A DNA stretch of 64,000 bases, from contig CAVSPW010000005.1 of assembly GCA_963729935.1 (NCBI GenBank), positions 372,001-436,000 of the forward strand. The letters run 5' to 3'. The translations under genes and the position numbers were made by a program. Shown piece after piece: positions 17,476 through 24,862 of this stretch (position 1 is the stretch's first letter; every line of letters begins with the position of its first letter). Under the pieces are notes generated by a model. That model ran no database searches. It worked only from the letters and a program-made list of their open reading frames with translations, and was not told the DNA's origin. This stretch comes from CAIKMD01 sp963729935. GTDB lineage: Bacteria; Pseudomonadota; Alphaproteobacteria; ATCC43930; CGMCC-115725.

Positions 17476-18470
17476 GCCCGGGCCTCCGCGCCGACGTCGC
17501 GCAGCATCTCCTCGACAGGCTCCCAGGTCCCTTGCTCGGCGAAGGCGGCGGCCGCGTCGATTTCTTCGGCGACATCGCGCTCGATTGCTTCCATGTCGGC
17601 ATCGTGCAGATAGCCCACATCCTTCAGCCATTTGCTGAACCGAAGGATCGGTCCCTGCTCCGTCCACTGCTCGACTTCTTCCTTGGTGCGATAGAGCTGC
17701 GCGTCGTACATGGAATGCGCACGGAAGCGGTAAGTCTTGCACTCGAGGAAACGCGGCCCTTGGCCCTCGCGCGCGGCCGCCGCCAGACGCCGCACCGCGG
17801 CCTCGACGGCCACGACATCCATCCCGTCGACGCTCTCGGCGCCAACGCCGTAACTGGCCGCCCTCGCGGCGAGGTCGGTTGCGGCTTCGCTGAGGTCGAG
17901 GCGGGTCCCCATCGCGTAGAGATTGTTTTCGCAGATGAACAGCACAGGCAATCGCCACAGCGCGGCGAGGTTCATGCTTTCATGGAACTCGCCCTCGGCG
18001 ACCGCGCCCTCGCCGAAGAAACAGGCTGTGACGGCCACCCGGCGGCGCATCTTGTCGGCGAGCGCCAAGCCAACCGCCATCGGTAGCCCGCCGCCGACGA
18101 TGGCGTTGCCGCCATAGAACCGACGCTCCTTGTCGAAAAGGTGCATCGAGCCTCCGCGCCCGCGGCTGCATCCTTCCTGCTTGCCGTACATTTCGGCCAT
18201 GATCGCGTTCATCGGCACGCCGCGGACCAGAGCGTGGCCGTGCTCCCGATAGGTGCCCACGATATTGTCCTCGGGCGCGAGGGCGTGCAGGGCTCCGACG
18301 GCGTTCGCCTCCTCGCCGATATAGAGATGCAGGAAGCCGCGGATCTTCTGCTGCGTATAGAGTTCGGCGCATTTCTCCTCGAAGCGGCGGATGCGGATCA
18401 TCGAGCGCAGCAGCTCAAGCGCGTAGGCGCGGGTCAGATGCGCCCGAGTATCCGCCTGAGTGACGCTCAT
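17472..18470 (-). CDS. 2-oxo acid dehydrogenase E1 component, alpha subunit (pyruvate dehydrogenase type)
   Basis: 332-residue E1 alpha with the thiamine-diphosphate motif running from GEG at about residue 153 to ENN at about residue 183. It also has IRGFLHLYIGEEANAVG near the N-terminus and YRFRAHSMYD in the phosphorylation-loop region. It decarboxylates the 2-oxo acid together with E1 beta. It overlaps the upstream ligase gene by 4 bp and the downstream beta gene by 4 bp, so the whole operon is tightly coupled. Confidence 0.95.
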   Translation of the reverse strand: MSVTQADTRAHLTRAYALELLRSMIRIRRFEEKCAELYTQQKIRGFLHLYIGEEANAVGALHALAPEDNIVGTYREHGHALVRGVPMNAIMAEMYGKQEGCSRGRGGSMHLFDKERRFYGGNAIVGGGLPMAVGLALADKMRRRVAVTACFFGEGAVAEGEFHESMNLAALWRLPVLFICENNLYAMGTRLDLSEAATDLAARAASYGVGAESVDGMDVVAVEAAVRRLAAAAREGQGPRFLECKTYRFRAHSMYDAQLYRTKEEVEQWTEQGPILRFSKWLKDVGYLHDADMEAIERDVAEEIDAAAAFAEQGTWEPVEEMLRDVGAEARA

Positions 18471-20227
18471 TGGCCGCTGTCCTCCAAGGTGGAGACGTCG
18501 CCCTCCGGCAATCCCAGCTCGCGGGCCTTCAGCAGCCGGCGCATGATCTTGCCGCTGCGGGTTTTCGGCAGCGACTTCCGGAAGGCGACGACGCGCGGCG
18601 CCACCGCCGCCCCGAGGCGCTTCCGGGCATGGCCCAGCAATTCTTTGGCCAGCGCCTCGCTCTCCGTGAAACCGGGCTTGAGCGCGACGAAGGCCTTGAC
18701 CGCTTCGCCCATGCGCTCATCCGGCACGCCGATGACTCCGGCCTCGGCAACTGCCGGGTGCTCGAGCAGCGCGCTCTCGACTTCGAAGGGGCCGATCAGG
18801 TGCCCGGCAGACTTGATCATGTCGTCGGCGCGGCCGACGAACCAGAAATAGCCGTCGTCATCGCACAACGCCAAGTCCTCGGTCAGATACCAGCCGCCGG
18901 AGAAGCATTTCTTGTAGCGCTCCTCCTGGTTCAGATAGCCGCGGAACATGGAGGGCCAGCCGGGCCTGAGCGCCAGTTCCCCCATCGTCATGCGCTTCTC
19001 GACGGCGCTCGCCTCGCCATTCGGCCCGCGTGTGACGATCGCCGCCTCGACGCCGGGCAGCGGCAGCCCCATCGAGCCCGGCTTGATGTCCACGCTGGCA
19101 TAGTTGGCGATCATGATCCCGCCGGTCTCGGTCTGCCACCAATTGTCGTGGAACGGTCGGCCGAAGACGTTGTTGCTCCATATGACCGCCTCGGGATTGA
19201 GAGGCTCTCCGACGCTTGCGAGAAAGCGCAGGCACGAAAGATCGAAGCGCCCAGGCATCTCTTCGCCGATCTTCATCAGCATGCGAATCGCGGTCGGTGC
19301 GGAATACCAGACTGTGACTTTTTCGTCCTGCAAGATGCGGTACCAGCGCTCGGCGTCGAACTCCGCCTGATCGACGATCATCGTGCAGCCGATCGTCAAC
19401 GGGGAGATGATGCCATAGGAAGTACCGGTCACCCAGCCGGGGTCCGCGGTGCACCAGAAGACGTCCTCCGGATGCAGGTCGAGGGCGAAACGGCCCGTGA
19501 CGAGGTGACTGATCACGGCTTCATGCACGTGCATCGCGCCCTTCGGCTTACCGGTCGTGCCGCTCGTGAAGTGCAGCAATGCCAGGTCGTCAGGCCGCGT
19601 CGCCACGGTTTGGAAATCCGCCGCAGTGTCGGCCAGCAACGCACGCAAATCTTGCGTACCCGCGGGCGGCTCGTCCTCGCAGTCGACAAGCAGCACATGC
19701 TCAAGGCTCGGCAGTTCGGCGCGCCACGGCGCGACCTTGCGGCTATAAAAGCTCTCGGTCGTGACCAAGGCGCGCGCCCGGCCGATGGTCATGCGCGCTT
19801 TCACGGGCTCGGGCCCGAATGCCGAGAAGAGCGGAGAGAAGACCGCCCCCGTCTTCAGCGTACCGAGCGCCGTCTGGTAGAGTTCGGGAACCCGGCCGAG
19901 CAGCGAGAAGACGGTGTCGCCCCGGCCCAGGCCGAGCCGGGTGAGAAGCTGGGCGAAGCGGTTCGTTTCGCGCTGCAGGTCGGCGAAGCTGAAATTCCTG
20001 GCTTCGCCGGCCCGGCCAAGCCAGCGCAACGCCAGCTTGGCGCCGCGGCCCGCGCTGACGTGGCGATCGACGGCCTCGTGCGCGATGTTGAGGCCGCCGC
20101 CCGGCAAGCCCTCGACCCATTTATGCGCTTGGTCCCAAGAAAATGTCGCGCGCGTGGCCTCGTAATCGATCAAGTTCGGCCGAGGCTCGTCTGACGCCGG
20201 GCGCTTGACAATCCGCTGCTGCTCCAT
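18467..20227 (-). CDS. AMP-forming acetyl-CoA synthetase-like ligase
   Basis: 586-residue member of the ANL adenylate-forming superfamily, closest in pattern to acetyl-CoA synthetase. It has the P-loop-like LLHFTSGTTGKPKGAMHVHE, the FHDNWWQTETGG motif, a YLTEDLALCDDDGYFWFVGR segment (A7-A8 region) and the catalytic-lysine region TRSGKIMRRLLKA near the C-terminus. It likely activates acetate or another short acid as an acyl-adenylate, then transfers it to CoA or possibly the operon's acyl carrier protein. First gene of the operon. A FixK/FNR-type box is centred 77.5 bp before its ATG. Confidence 0.93.
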   Translation of the reverse strand: MEQQRIVKRPASDEPRPNLIDYEATRATFSWDQAHKWVEGLPGGGLNIAHEAVDRHVSAGRGAKLALRWLGRAGEARNFSFADLQRETNRFAQLLTRLGLGRGDTVFSLLGRVPELYQTALGTLKTGAVFSPLFSAFGPEPVKARMTIGRARALVTTESFYSRKVAPWRAELPSLEHVLLVDCEDEPPAGTQDLRALLADTAADFQTVATRPDDLALLHFTSGTTGKPKGAMHVHEAVISHLVTGRFALDLHPEDVFWCTADPGWVTGTSYGIISPLTIGCTMIVDQAEFDAERWYRILQDEKVTVWYSAPTAIRMLMKIGEEMPGRFDLSCLRFLASVGEPLNPEAVIWSNNVFGRPFHDNWWQTETGGIMIANYASVDIKPGSMGLPLPGVEAAIVTRGPNGEASAVEKRMTMGELALRPGWPSMFRGYLNQEERYKKCFSGGWYLTEDLALCDDDGYFWFVGRADDMIKSAGHLIGPFEVESALLEHPAVAEAGVIGVPDERMGEAVKAFVALKPGFTESEALAKELLGHARKRLGAAVAPRVVAFRKSLPKTRSGKIMRRLLKARELGLPEGDVSTLEDSGQ

Positions 20228-20297
20228 GCTCGGTCGAGGTCCCTCCGGTTCTCCGATGCTTTGGACATGAGGCTATCTGCTCTCGTGCCGGAAAGAA

Positions 20298-20311
20298 TTG
20301 ACCTGAATCAA
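20298..20311. promoter_or_regulatory. FixK/FNR-type box upstream of the ligase-E1-E2-ACP operon
   Basis: The 14-mer TTGACCTGAATCAA matches the TTGA-N6-TCAA consensus of FixK/FNR regulators. Its centre is 77.5 bp from the start codon of the acetyl-CoA-synthetase-like gene, exactly the distance found at two other boxes in this window. If the box sits at about -41, the leader would be roughly 36 nt. This indicates activation under low oxygen. Confidence 0.75.
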
Positions 20312-20612
20312 CGTCGTGGCCGCAAAGCCAGATCCCGTCCGGGACGCCGCGATCTGGGGAAAAAGCGCGAGACGGCGCGTCGCGCTCGCGGGTTTCTCGT
20401 TATTCGAACAGGGGAGGGCGTTCAAGCGGCGATCGGAGACACTGCTATTCGCGTCTCTTTATACCCTTCCGATCGCCCCCGGCCCTTTCAGGACAGCGAT
20501 TGGACGCACGGATTTCGCGCCGGCCTCGTTGGATGAGGCGTTCGCTCCCGGGCGAGACATGACGGAGCGCGCCGGCCTTCGAGCGCCTTGAGCGCAGGGT
20601 CCGCCGCGTCGC
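20312..20612. other. Intergenic region without a convincing gene
   Basis: About 300 bp between the FixK box and the end of the EF-hand gene. Two overlapping plus-strand frames are open here, but neither has a ribosome site or recognisable composition. The downstream part is GC-rich. I see nothing else in it. Confidence 0.5.
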
Positions 20613-21302
20613 TCAAGGTTTGGCGTTGCCGGGGCATGATGACTGCTGGACCTCGCCGAGCGTGACGCGCCCGTTTCGCTTCAGGTCCAGCGCCGAGAAT
20701 TCCTTTTTTTCATAGGCGACGAAGTCGCTCAAATTGACACGAAATTTGAGATTGACGTCGGCGGACATCACCGGATCCGGGGTATCGTTTGTCGTGTCGA
20801 CGCTTTTGCGAGCGCCCAGACCTCCGGTTGAGACGCCGCGCCGACGCCGGCTTCCCGGCTCGGCCGTGTTCGCGGGAGCGCCGGGCTCTTCCGCCGGCGA
20901 GAAGCTGGGCGTTGCTCCAAAGGGCGCGCGATAGGCGCCGAGCTCGGCCGATGTTATCTCGCCATCCTTGTTGAGATCCATCACCGCGAACTGGCGACGC
21001 GTGTCGGCGAGGAACTCATCCCGATCGATCGTGCCGTCATGATCGGCGTCGACGCGCGCGAACCATGAGGCGACGGCATCATTGCAGGCGGGATGGCCGA
21101 GCGGTCCGCCATTCAACGGTTCCCCGTTCGGACTGAAGATCGGCTCGAGAGATCGGTCGCGCGTGGCGGCGTCGCGACGAAGGTTCGCACAAGAACCCAG
21201 ACAGAGACCCGCGAGCAGGAACAAGAGACTGACGCCGAGTCTCGACCGCGTCGCGCGACCAACCGACGATCTCCAACCAACGGCGCTTCCGATTCTTTGC
21301 AA
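20613..21302 (-). CDS. EF-hand domain lipoprotein
   Basis: Predicted calcium-binding envelope protein. After a lipoprotein signal (LGVSLLFLLAGLCLGSC, lipobox LGSC) come two canonical EF-hand loops, DADHDGTIDRDEF and DLNKDGEITSAEL. A degenerate third loop, DLKRNGRVTLGEV, lies near the C-terminus. There is a proline/arginine-rich spacer between the second and third. The start is uncertain. I chose a TTG at 21302 with AAGGA upstream, since no internal ATG fits and the frame extends upstream. It lies 14 bp after the proline-rich exported protein gene and is probably cotranscribed with it. Confidence 0.75.
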   Translation of the reverse strand: MQRIGSAVGWRSSVGRATRSRLGVSLLFLLAGLCLGSCANLRRDAATRDRSLEPIFSPNGEPLNGGPLGHPACNDAVASWFARVDADHDGTIDRDEFLADTRRQFAVMDLNKDGEITSAELGAYRAPFGATPSFSPAEEPGAPANTAEPGSRRRRGVSTGGLGARKSVDTTNDTPDPVMSADVNLKFRVNLSDFVAYEKKEFSALDLKRNGRVTLGEVQQSSCPGNAKP

Positions 21303-21316
21303 CGCGTCCTTTTCCG

Positions 21317-21751
21317 TCACGGCCGCGGTGCGGGCGGCGGGGGTGCGCCCGGCGGCGGCGCGGCCGGCACTTCGCGCCACGCACCGTTGCAAGAAGCGAC
21401 GTAAGGGTAATAGCCCTTCGGGTTATCGCAAAAATACCAAGACTGCGCCGGCGGCAGGCCTTGCGGCGTCGGCGGCGGCTGTTGCACGACGATTGCCGGC
21501 GGGACATAGGTGGGATAGGGGTAAATCGGCGCGGGATAGAAATACCAGCCGCCATCGACGAACCACCACCAGCCATAGCGCCCATCATGCCAATCGTGAA
21601 TCCAGCGGCCGCCGCGCCAGTGGCCGAGGTCGGAGCGCGAGAAATGGTTGAAGTCCCGGCCATAATAATCGCGATGCTGCGCCAGCGCCGCCGTCGACGT
21701 GCCAGTGAGCAATCCGGTTGCGATCGCCAAGCTCATCAGGATGTACTTCAT
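21317..21751 (-). CDS. Exported tryptophan/tyrosine/proline-rich protein, unknown function
   Basis: About 144 residues. A signal peptide (MKYILMSLAIATGLLTGTST) is followed by a His/Arg/Asp-rich part. Next comes a WWWFVDGGWYFYPAPIYPYP segment, then a Pro-rich tail with two cysteines in WYFCDNPKGYYPYVASCNG. Short exported proteins with this aromatic core recur in alphaproteobacteria without assigned function. The second of two adjacent ATGs gives the better spacing to GAGGAG. Confidence 0.8.
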   Translation of the reverse strand: MKYILMSLAIATGLLTGTSTAALAQHRDYYGRDFNHFSRSDLGHWRGGRWIHDWHDGRYGWWWFVDGGWYFYPAPIYPYPTYVPPAIVVQQPPPTPQGLPPAQSWYFCDNPKGYYPYVASCNGAWREVPAAPPPGAPPPPAPRP

Positions 21752-21941
21752 CATTCTCCTCGTCTTTCTGTCGCGCGCGCGACAAAATCCTCTCTCCCTG
21801 CGAAGCCTATCATTCGTGGTGGACAAGCGCCACGATCCGGGCTGTCGCCTGAATATCGGCGACGCCACCGCGCATCAGGCCAGCCAAAACGTCAGTACCC
21901 CGTACACGAAGATCTTCAAGCCGCCTGCTCCTCGCGCGAAC

Positions 21942-22160
21942 CTATCGATCTGCCGACCGTGCGGCTCCGGCTCGCGTCGAGGCCGAGGAGATGAAATGAT
22001 TGTTCCATGCCCGTCCGGAAGACGCATCGGCGGTGTCGGCGGCATTCTTCAGGATCTCCACGAGCTGCGCCATGTCGCAGCCATCCGCCTGCAATATCAG
22101 GCGCAGGCTTGGGTCTGCCAGAAGCTCGGCAAGAGAAAGATCGCGCACATATCCGTCCAT
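21942..22160 (-). CDS. Small protein of unknown function
   Basis: 72 residues from the ATG at 22160, with GGGAG six bases upstream. The middle reads RDLSLAELLADPSLRLILQADG followed by MAQLVEILKNAA. Short proteins with a similar DLSLxELLADPxxRLxxxxDG pattern occur in Hyphomicrobiales. The C-terminal 25 residues look unstructured. No function is recognised. It sits among genes with FixK boxes. Confidence 0.6.
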   Translation of the reverse strand: MDGYVRDLSLAELLADPSLRLILQADGCDMAQLVEILKNAADTADASSGRAWNNHFISSASTRAGAARSADR

Positions 22161-22448
22161 TCGCTGCTCCCGCCGCTTGTTCGCGACATAAGACCTTGGA
22201 CGCGGCCGTTCTCGGGATCGCGTCTCGCCTTTCATTAAGCGTCGGCGGCTGGAATTCATCCCCATGCGAAACCAGGCTTTCCATGAATTCGGCGTAATGC
22301 TTGGCAGCGCCGCTCGGCTGCTCTGCCGCCAATGCCACCATGACGTCGACCCCGACCGAATCTGACTCCATGGGCAACCGGGATGCGGTCGATCACGTCC
22401 GGGCTACGCCGCGATCCTTGCCGCATTCCTGATCGTCCGCGGTTCGGT
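22161..22448. other. Intergenic region without a convincing gene
   Basis: Open minus-strand frames exist, for example from an ATG at 22371, but none has a ribosome site, and the longest runs out of frame through the small gene at 21942-22160. I see no reliable feature apart from its proximity to the FixK box at 22449. Confidence 0.4.
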
Positions 22449-22462
22449 TTGATCCAGATCAA
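22449..22462. promoter_or_regulatory. FixK/FNR-type box upstream of the first four-cysteine protein gene
   Basis: TTGATCCAGATCAA is a perfect inverted repeat of the TTGAT-N4-ATCAA type. Its centre is 77.5 bp before the GTG of the gene at 22533, the same spacing as at the ligase operon and at the minus-strand gene at 23880. Confidence 0.8.
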
Positions 22463-22532
22463 GCCGGCGGTTTCGCCGATCATCTAGACAATCTCCTATC
22501 GAGTCAGTCTGCGATGTCGCGGGGGTGCCATC

Positions 22533-22982
22533 GTGAAGAGCCTCGCACGCGATGCAACACGAGAAGAGACGGGTCGGCGGCATGCGCTCGGCGATCGCCT
22601 TGCCGCGGCGCGGCAATTTGTCGCCGATCTCGTGACTCGCGGCTTGGTACGTCACGAGCGTGCCGAGTTCGGCCGTTACGGCGGCCGCGATGTCATCCTT
22701 CGCGACCTTGGCGTCACGCCGTCCGAAATCAAAAGTTTCATGCGAGGCGGGTCCGAAGCGGCGCGGCTGCTGCCGGCGATGGCGAAGCGGCGAGGCGTGG
22801 CGCTCGAGCAGCTTGAGCCGGGTGCGCGATACGAGCTGCGACAAGCTTGCGCGCTCTGCCCGTCGCATCGCCGATGCCGCGCCTGGCTCGCCACGGCGAG
22901 CGACAACGGCAAAGCCTATCCGAGATTCTGTTGGAACGGAGAGCTGTTCGATGCGGTTCTCGATCCGGCGCAGCGGGTTTGA
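22533..22982 (+). CDS. Four-cysteine protein, DUF6455-like (copy 1)
   Basis: 149-residue cytoplasmic protein. A central region (SEAARLLPAMAKRRGVALEQL) precedes the cysteine block CALCPSHRRC...RFCWN, of pattern C-x2-C-x5-C and a later FC-x-N. The four cysteines probably bind a metal or iron-sulfur cluster. The pattern matches alphaproteobacterial DUF6455 proteins, whose role is not established. Start is a GTG whose position is supported by its conserved 77.5-bp distance from the FixK box. Two further copies of the cysteine block lie within 1.4 kb. Confidence 0.8.
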   Translation: MKSLARDATREETGRRHALGDRLAAARQFVADLVTRGLVRHERAEFGRYGGRDVILRDLGVTPSEIKSFMRGGSEAARLLPAMAKRRGVALEQLEPGARYELRQACALCPSHRRCRAWLATASDNGKAYPRFCWNGELFDAVLDPAQRV

Positions 22983-23047
22983 GCGAGGAACGCGATCGTC
23001 CGGGCTTGCCTCGCGGCGGCTCGAAGCGAATTTGTGAGGAGACATCG

Positions 23048-23335
23048 ATGGCGAAAATTCGTCCTTCCCTGCTCCAAACTCGTGCGGGTCTGGCACGCCG
23101 CATGGCGCGCCGCAGGCTCTTTCATCGCATGATGTCGCGACAGCAGGTCAACCTCAAATCGCTCCAATGGACCGGTGTGGAAAATTCGATCTATAGGGCG
23201 CTTCATACCTGCTCGCTTTGTCCCGCCAAAGCCGCCTGCGCCGGTTGGCTCGCCGGAGCGGAGCCGTCGGCGCAATATGTGCGCTTTTGTCCCAATTCGG
23301 AGACGATCGAGGCGCTTCGTATCATGGCCGACTAA
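23048..23335 (+). CDS. Four-cysteine protein, DUF6455-like (short copy 2)
   Basis: 95-residue relative of the preceding gene, 65 bp downstream on the same strand and probably cotranscribed. An Arg/Met-rich N-terminus leads to VNLKSLQWTGVENSIYRAL and the cysteine block CSLCPAKAAC...RFCPN. The ATG at 23048 has a strong GAGGAG site. It lacks the LLPAM region of copies 1 and 3. Function unknown, but the shared cysteine spacing points to the same metal site. Confidence 0.8.
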   Translation: MAKIRPSLLQTRAGLARRMARRRLFHRMMSRQQVNLKSLQWTGVENSIYRALHTCSLCPAKAACAGWLAGAEPSAQYVRFCPNSETIEALRIMAD

Positions 23336-23439
23336 AAAAGGCGGCGGAGGCGGCGCGAGCCCTTCGACAAGCGCTCACGGCCCCACCGCGTGCCTCCGCG
23401 CGGCCGCGCCTTGCCGGCCCTTGCCGAACCTCTCATCGA

Positions 23440-23880
23440 TCAGCGCAGTCGCTCGCAGAGCGTTGCCGCAGATGCCGTGCCAAGGACCGCGGCGTTGGGG
23501 CAGAACGCCTCGAAGCCCGTCGTCGCCCCCGAATCGAGCCATTGCCGGCAGCGCCCCTGACTGGGGCAGAGCGCGCAGATCCGCAAAAGCTCCGCCTGTG
23601 GCCGCACCGCGGCGCCAACGCGCGTTATCATCGCCGGCAAGAGGCGCGCCGCTTTGGGCATGCTGTCGATGAAGAGCGGAATCTGCCCCCGTTCGAGGCC
23701 GAAGGCTTCGAGCACGCTCTCGGTCTCGCCGTGCTGCTTCCAGCTTTCGAATTGACCGCGCCAGGCACGACGCTCGCACATATCGGCAAAGGCGATGCCG
23801 AGCTTGCGTGCGCTGCTCGCCAACAGCGTGGCAACGGACTTCGCGGATGGCGCTTCCCGCCCGGATTCGATGCTGCCCAT
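23440..23880 (-). CDS. Four-cysteine protein, DUF6455-like (copy 3)
   Basis: 146-residue homologue convergent with copies 1 and 2. It carries SMPKAARLLPAMITRVGAAV followed by CALCPSQGRC...AFCPN, the same arrangement as copy 1. I chose the ATG at 23880, with AAGGAGAGG upstream, over a GTG at 23916. This start places the FixK box centre exactly 77.5 bp upstream, as for the other two promoters. Role unknown; low-oxygen induction is likely. Confidence 0.8.
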   Translation of the reverse strand: MGSIESGREAPSAKSVATLLASSARKLGIAFADMCERRAWRGQFESWKQHGETESVLEAFGLERGQIPLFIDSMPKAARLLPAMITRVGAAVRPQAELLRICALCPSQGRCRQWLDSGATTGFEAFCPNAAVLGTASAATLCERLR

Positions 23881-23950
23881 GGCGCCTCTCCTTCCTTCCA
23901 AAAATCTTGTCGACACTCATTGAAGCCTGGAGCGCGCTGGGCCGAATGCA

Positions 23951-23964
23951 TTGATCTGCATCAA
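23951..23964. promoter_or_regulatory. FixK/FNR-type box upstream of four-cysteine copy 3
   Basis: TTGATCTGCATCAA, a perfect TTGAT-N4-ATCAA match. Its centre is 77.5 bp before the ATG at 23880 on the minus strand. Confidence 0.8.
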
Positions 23965-24057
23965 GCGGCACAGTCGGGCGTGCTGCCGGGCTCGGTCCAA
24001 AGCGCCGGCAACGCTTTTCGCGTCATCGCGCTTCTTGGTTCCGCGAGCGGCCCGATC

Positions 24058-24071
24058 TTGATACAGATCAA
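24058..24071. promoter_or_regulatory. Second FixK/FNR-type box in the same intergenic region
   Basis: TTGATACAGATCAA, another perfect match, 107 bp from the box at 23951 (centre to centre). No start codon lies 77.5 bp away on either strand. It may assist the copy 3 promoter or drive a transcript toward the Rap1a-like gene at 24334. The 260 bp between it and that gene hold no convincing gene; a 62-codon TTG frame at 24149 overlaps the Rap1a start as ATGA but has no ribosome site. Confidence 0.65.
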
Positions 24072-24333
24072 GGCGTTCGCCGCCGGATGACGGATCGTTT
24101 CGCAAATAAGGAAGGGGGATTCTGACGGCTGCCGGTCGGCGGCTCAGATTGTCGCCTCACGCGATTGCGAACCGAAGCGCGGTTCGGCGCGACACCGATG
24201 ATCTCGAGCACGGAGCCCGATCCAAACGCCTTCCGAATCGCCTCCGAATCGACGAAGAAACGCGCCAGGATCGAGACGCCCGCCCTAGGAGGAAACGCCT
24301 CATCGCATCCTGGCCTCGCGAGGAGTTCGGGCG

Positions 24334-24687
24334 ATGAACACGCAATTAATCCTGACGCTTGCCTGCTCGACAACGATCTCTTGTCTGTCTCCAACGCCCC
24401 ACGCGGCCGCCGATTTGAGCGGCGACTCGCTTTACGGGCTCTGCATTGATTACGATCGCGCAACCGACACCTCGGCATGTCTTGGTTACGTGACAGGTAT
24501 CGAGAATGTGATGGCTCGCGGCGACGCCGTGGGCGGTCACCTTGCCTGTCCCGACAAGACGGTTGGTGAAAGGCAACTTCTCTCGATCGTGAAGGATTAC
24601 CTGCACGACGACGGCGATCAAGGTACTGACCCGGCTGCGATTCTCGTCGCCAGCGCGCTGGCGCGTGCCTTTCCGTGCCGGCGATAG
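24334..24687 (+). CDS. Exported Rap1a/Tai-like protein
   Basis: 117-residue exported protein. A signal peptide (QLILTLACSTTISC) leads to a mature part with LYGLCIDYD, DTSACLGYVTGIENVM, HLACPDKTVGERQLLSIVKDYL and a C-terminal FPCRR. The four conserved cysteines and LGYVTG/I core match the Rap1a/Tai fold, first known from immunity proteins of type VI secretion effectors but also found widely as orphan periplasmic proteins. No effector gene is adjacent, so an immunity role is not supported here. GAGGAG precedes the ATG. Confidence 0.75.
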   Translation: MNTQLILTLACSTTISCLSPTPHAAADLSGDSLYGLCIDYDRATDTSACLGYVTGIENVMARGDAVGGHLACPDKTVGERQLLSIVKDYLHDDGDQGTDPAAILVASALARAFPCRR

Positions 24688-24862
24688 GTCTCCCGCAGCA
24701 CCGTGCCGAGCGGCGTCTCGTCGCTCGGCTTGAGCGAGATGAATTCCCACACCCTGGATCTTGCCGGCCGACCGGATATCGGCCGGCGTAGCGTGCGGGG
24801 CATTGCGGCGCACAACGGAAAGGTCTACACACGCCGCCGTTTTGCTCGCAAGGAATGCCGAC

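Noticed and set aside
20316..20591. Plus-strand GTG frame next to the FixK box of the ligase operon
   Set aside because: It would start only 5 bp after the box, leaving no room for a promoter, and it has no ribosome site.
21916..22371. Minus-strand frame from an ATG at 22371, 78 bp from a FixK box
   Set aside because: No ribosome site, and its second half runs out of frame through the better-supported small gene at 21942-22160.
24149..24337. A 62-codon TTG-start frame overlapping the Rap1a-like start as ATGA
   Set aside because: No ribosome site, charged low-complexity composition and no recognisable motif. Overlap alone is not enough to call a gene.
24334..24687. Rap1a-like protein as a type VI secretion immunity gene
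   Set aside because: No effector or secretion genes are near. The fold occurs widely in orphan exported proteins.
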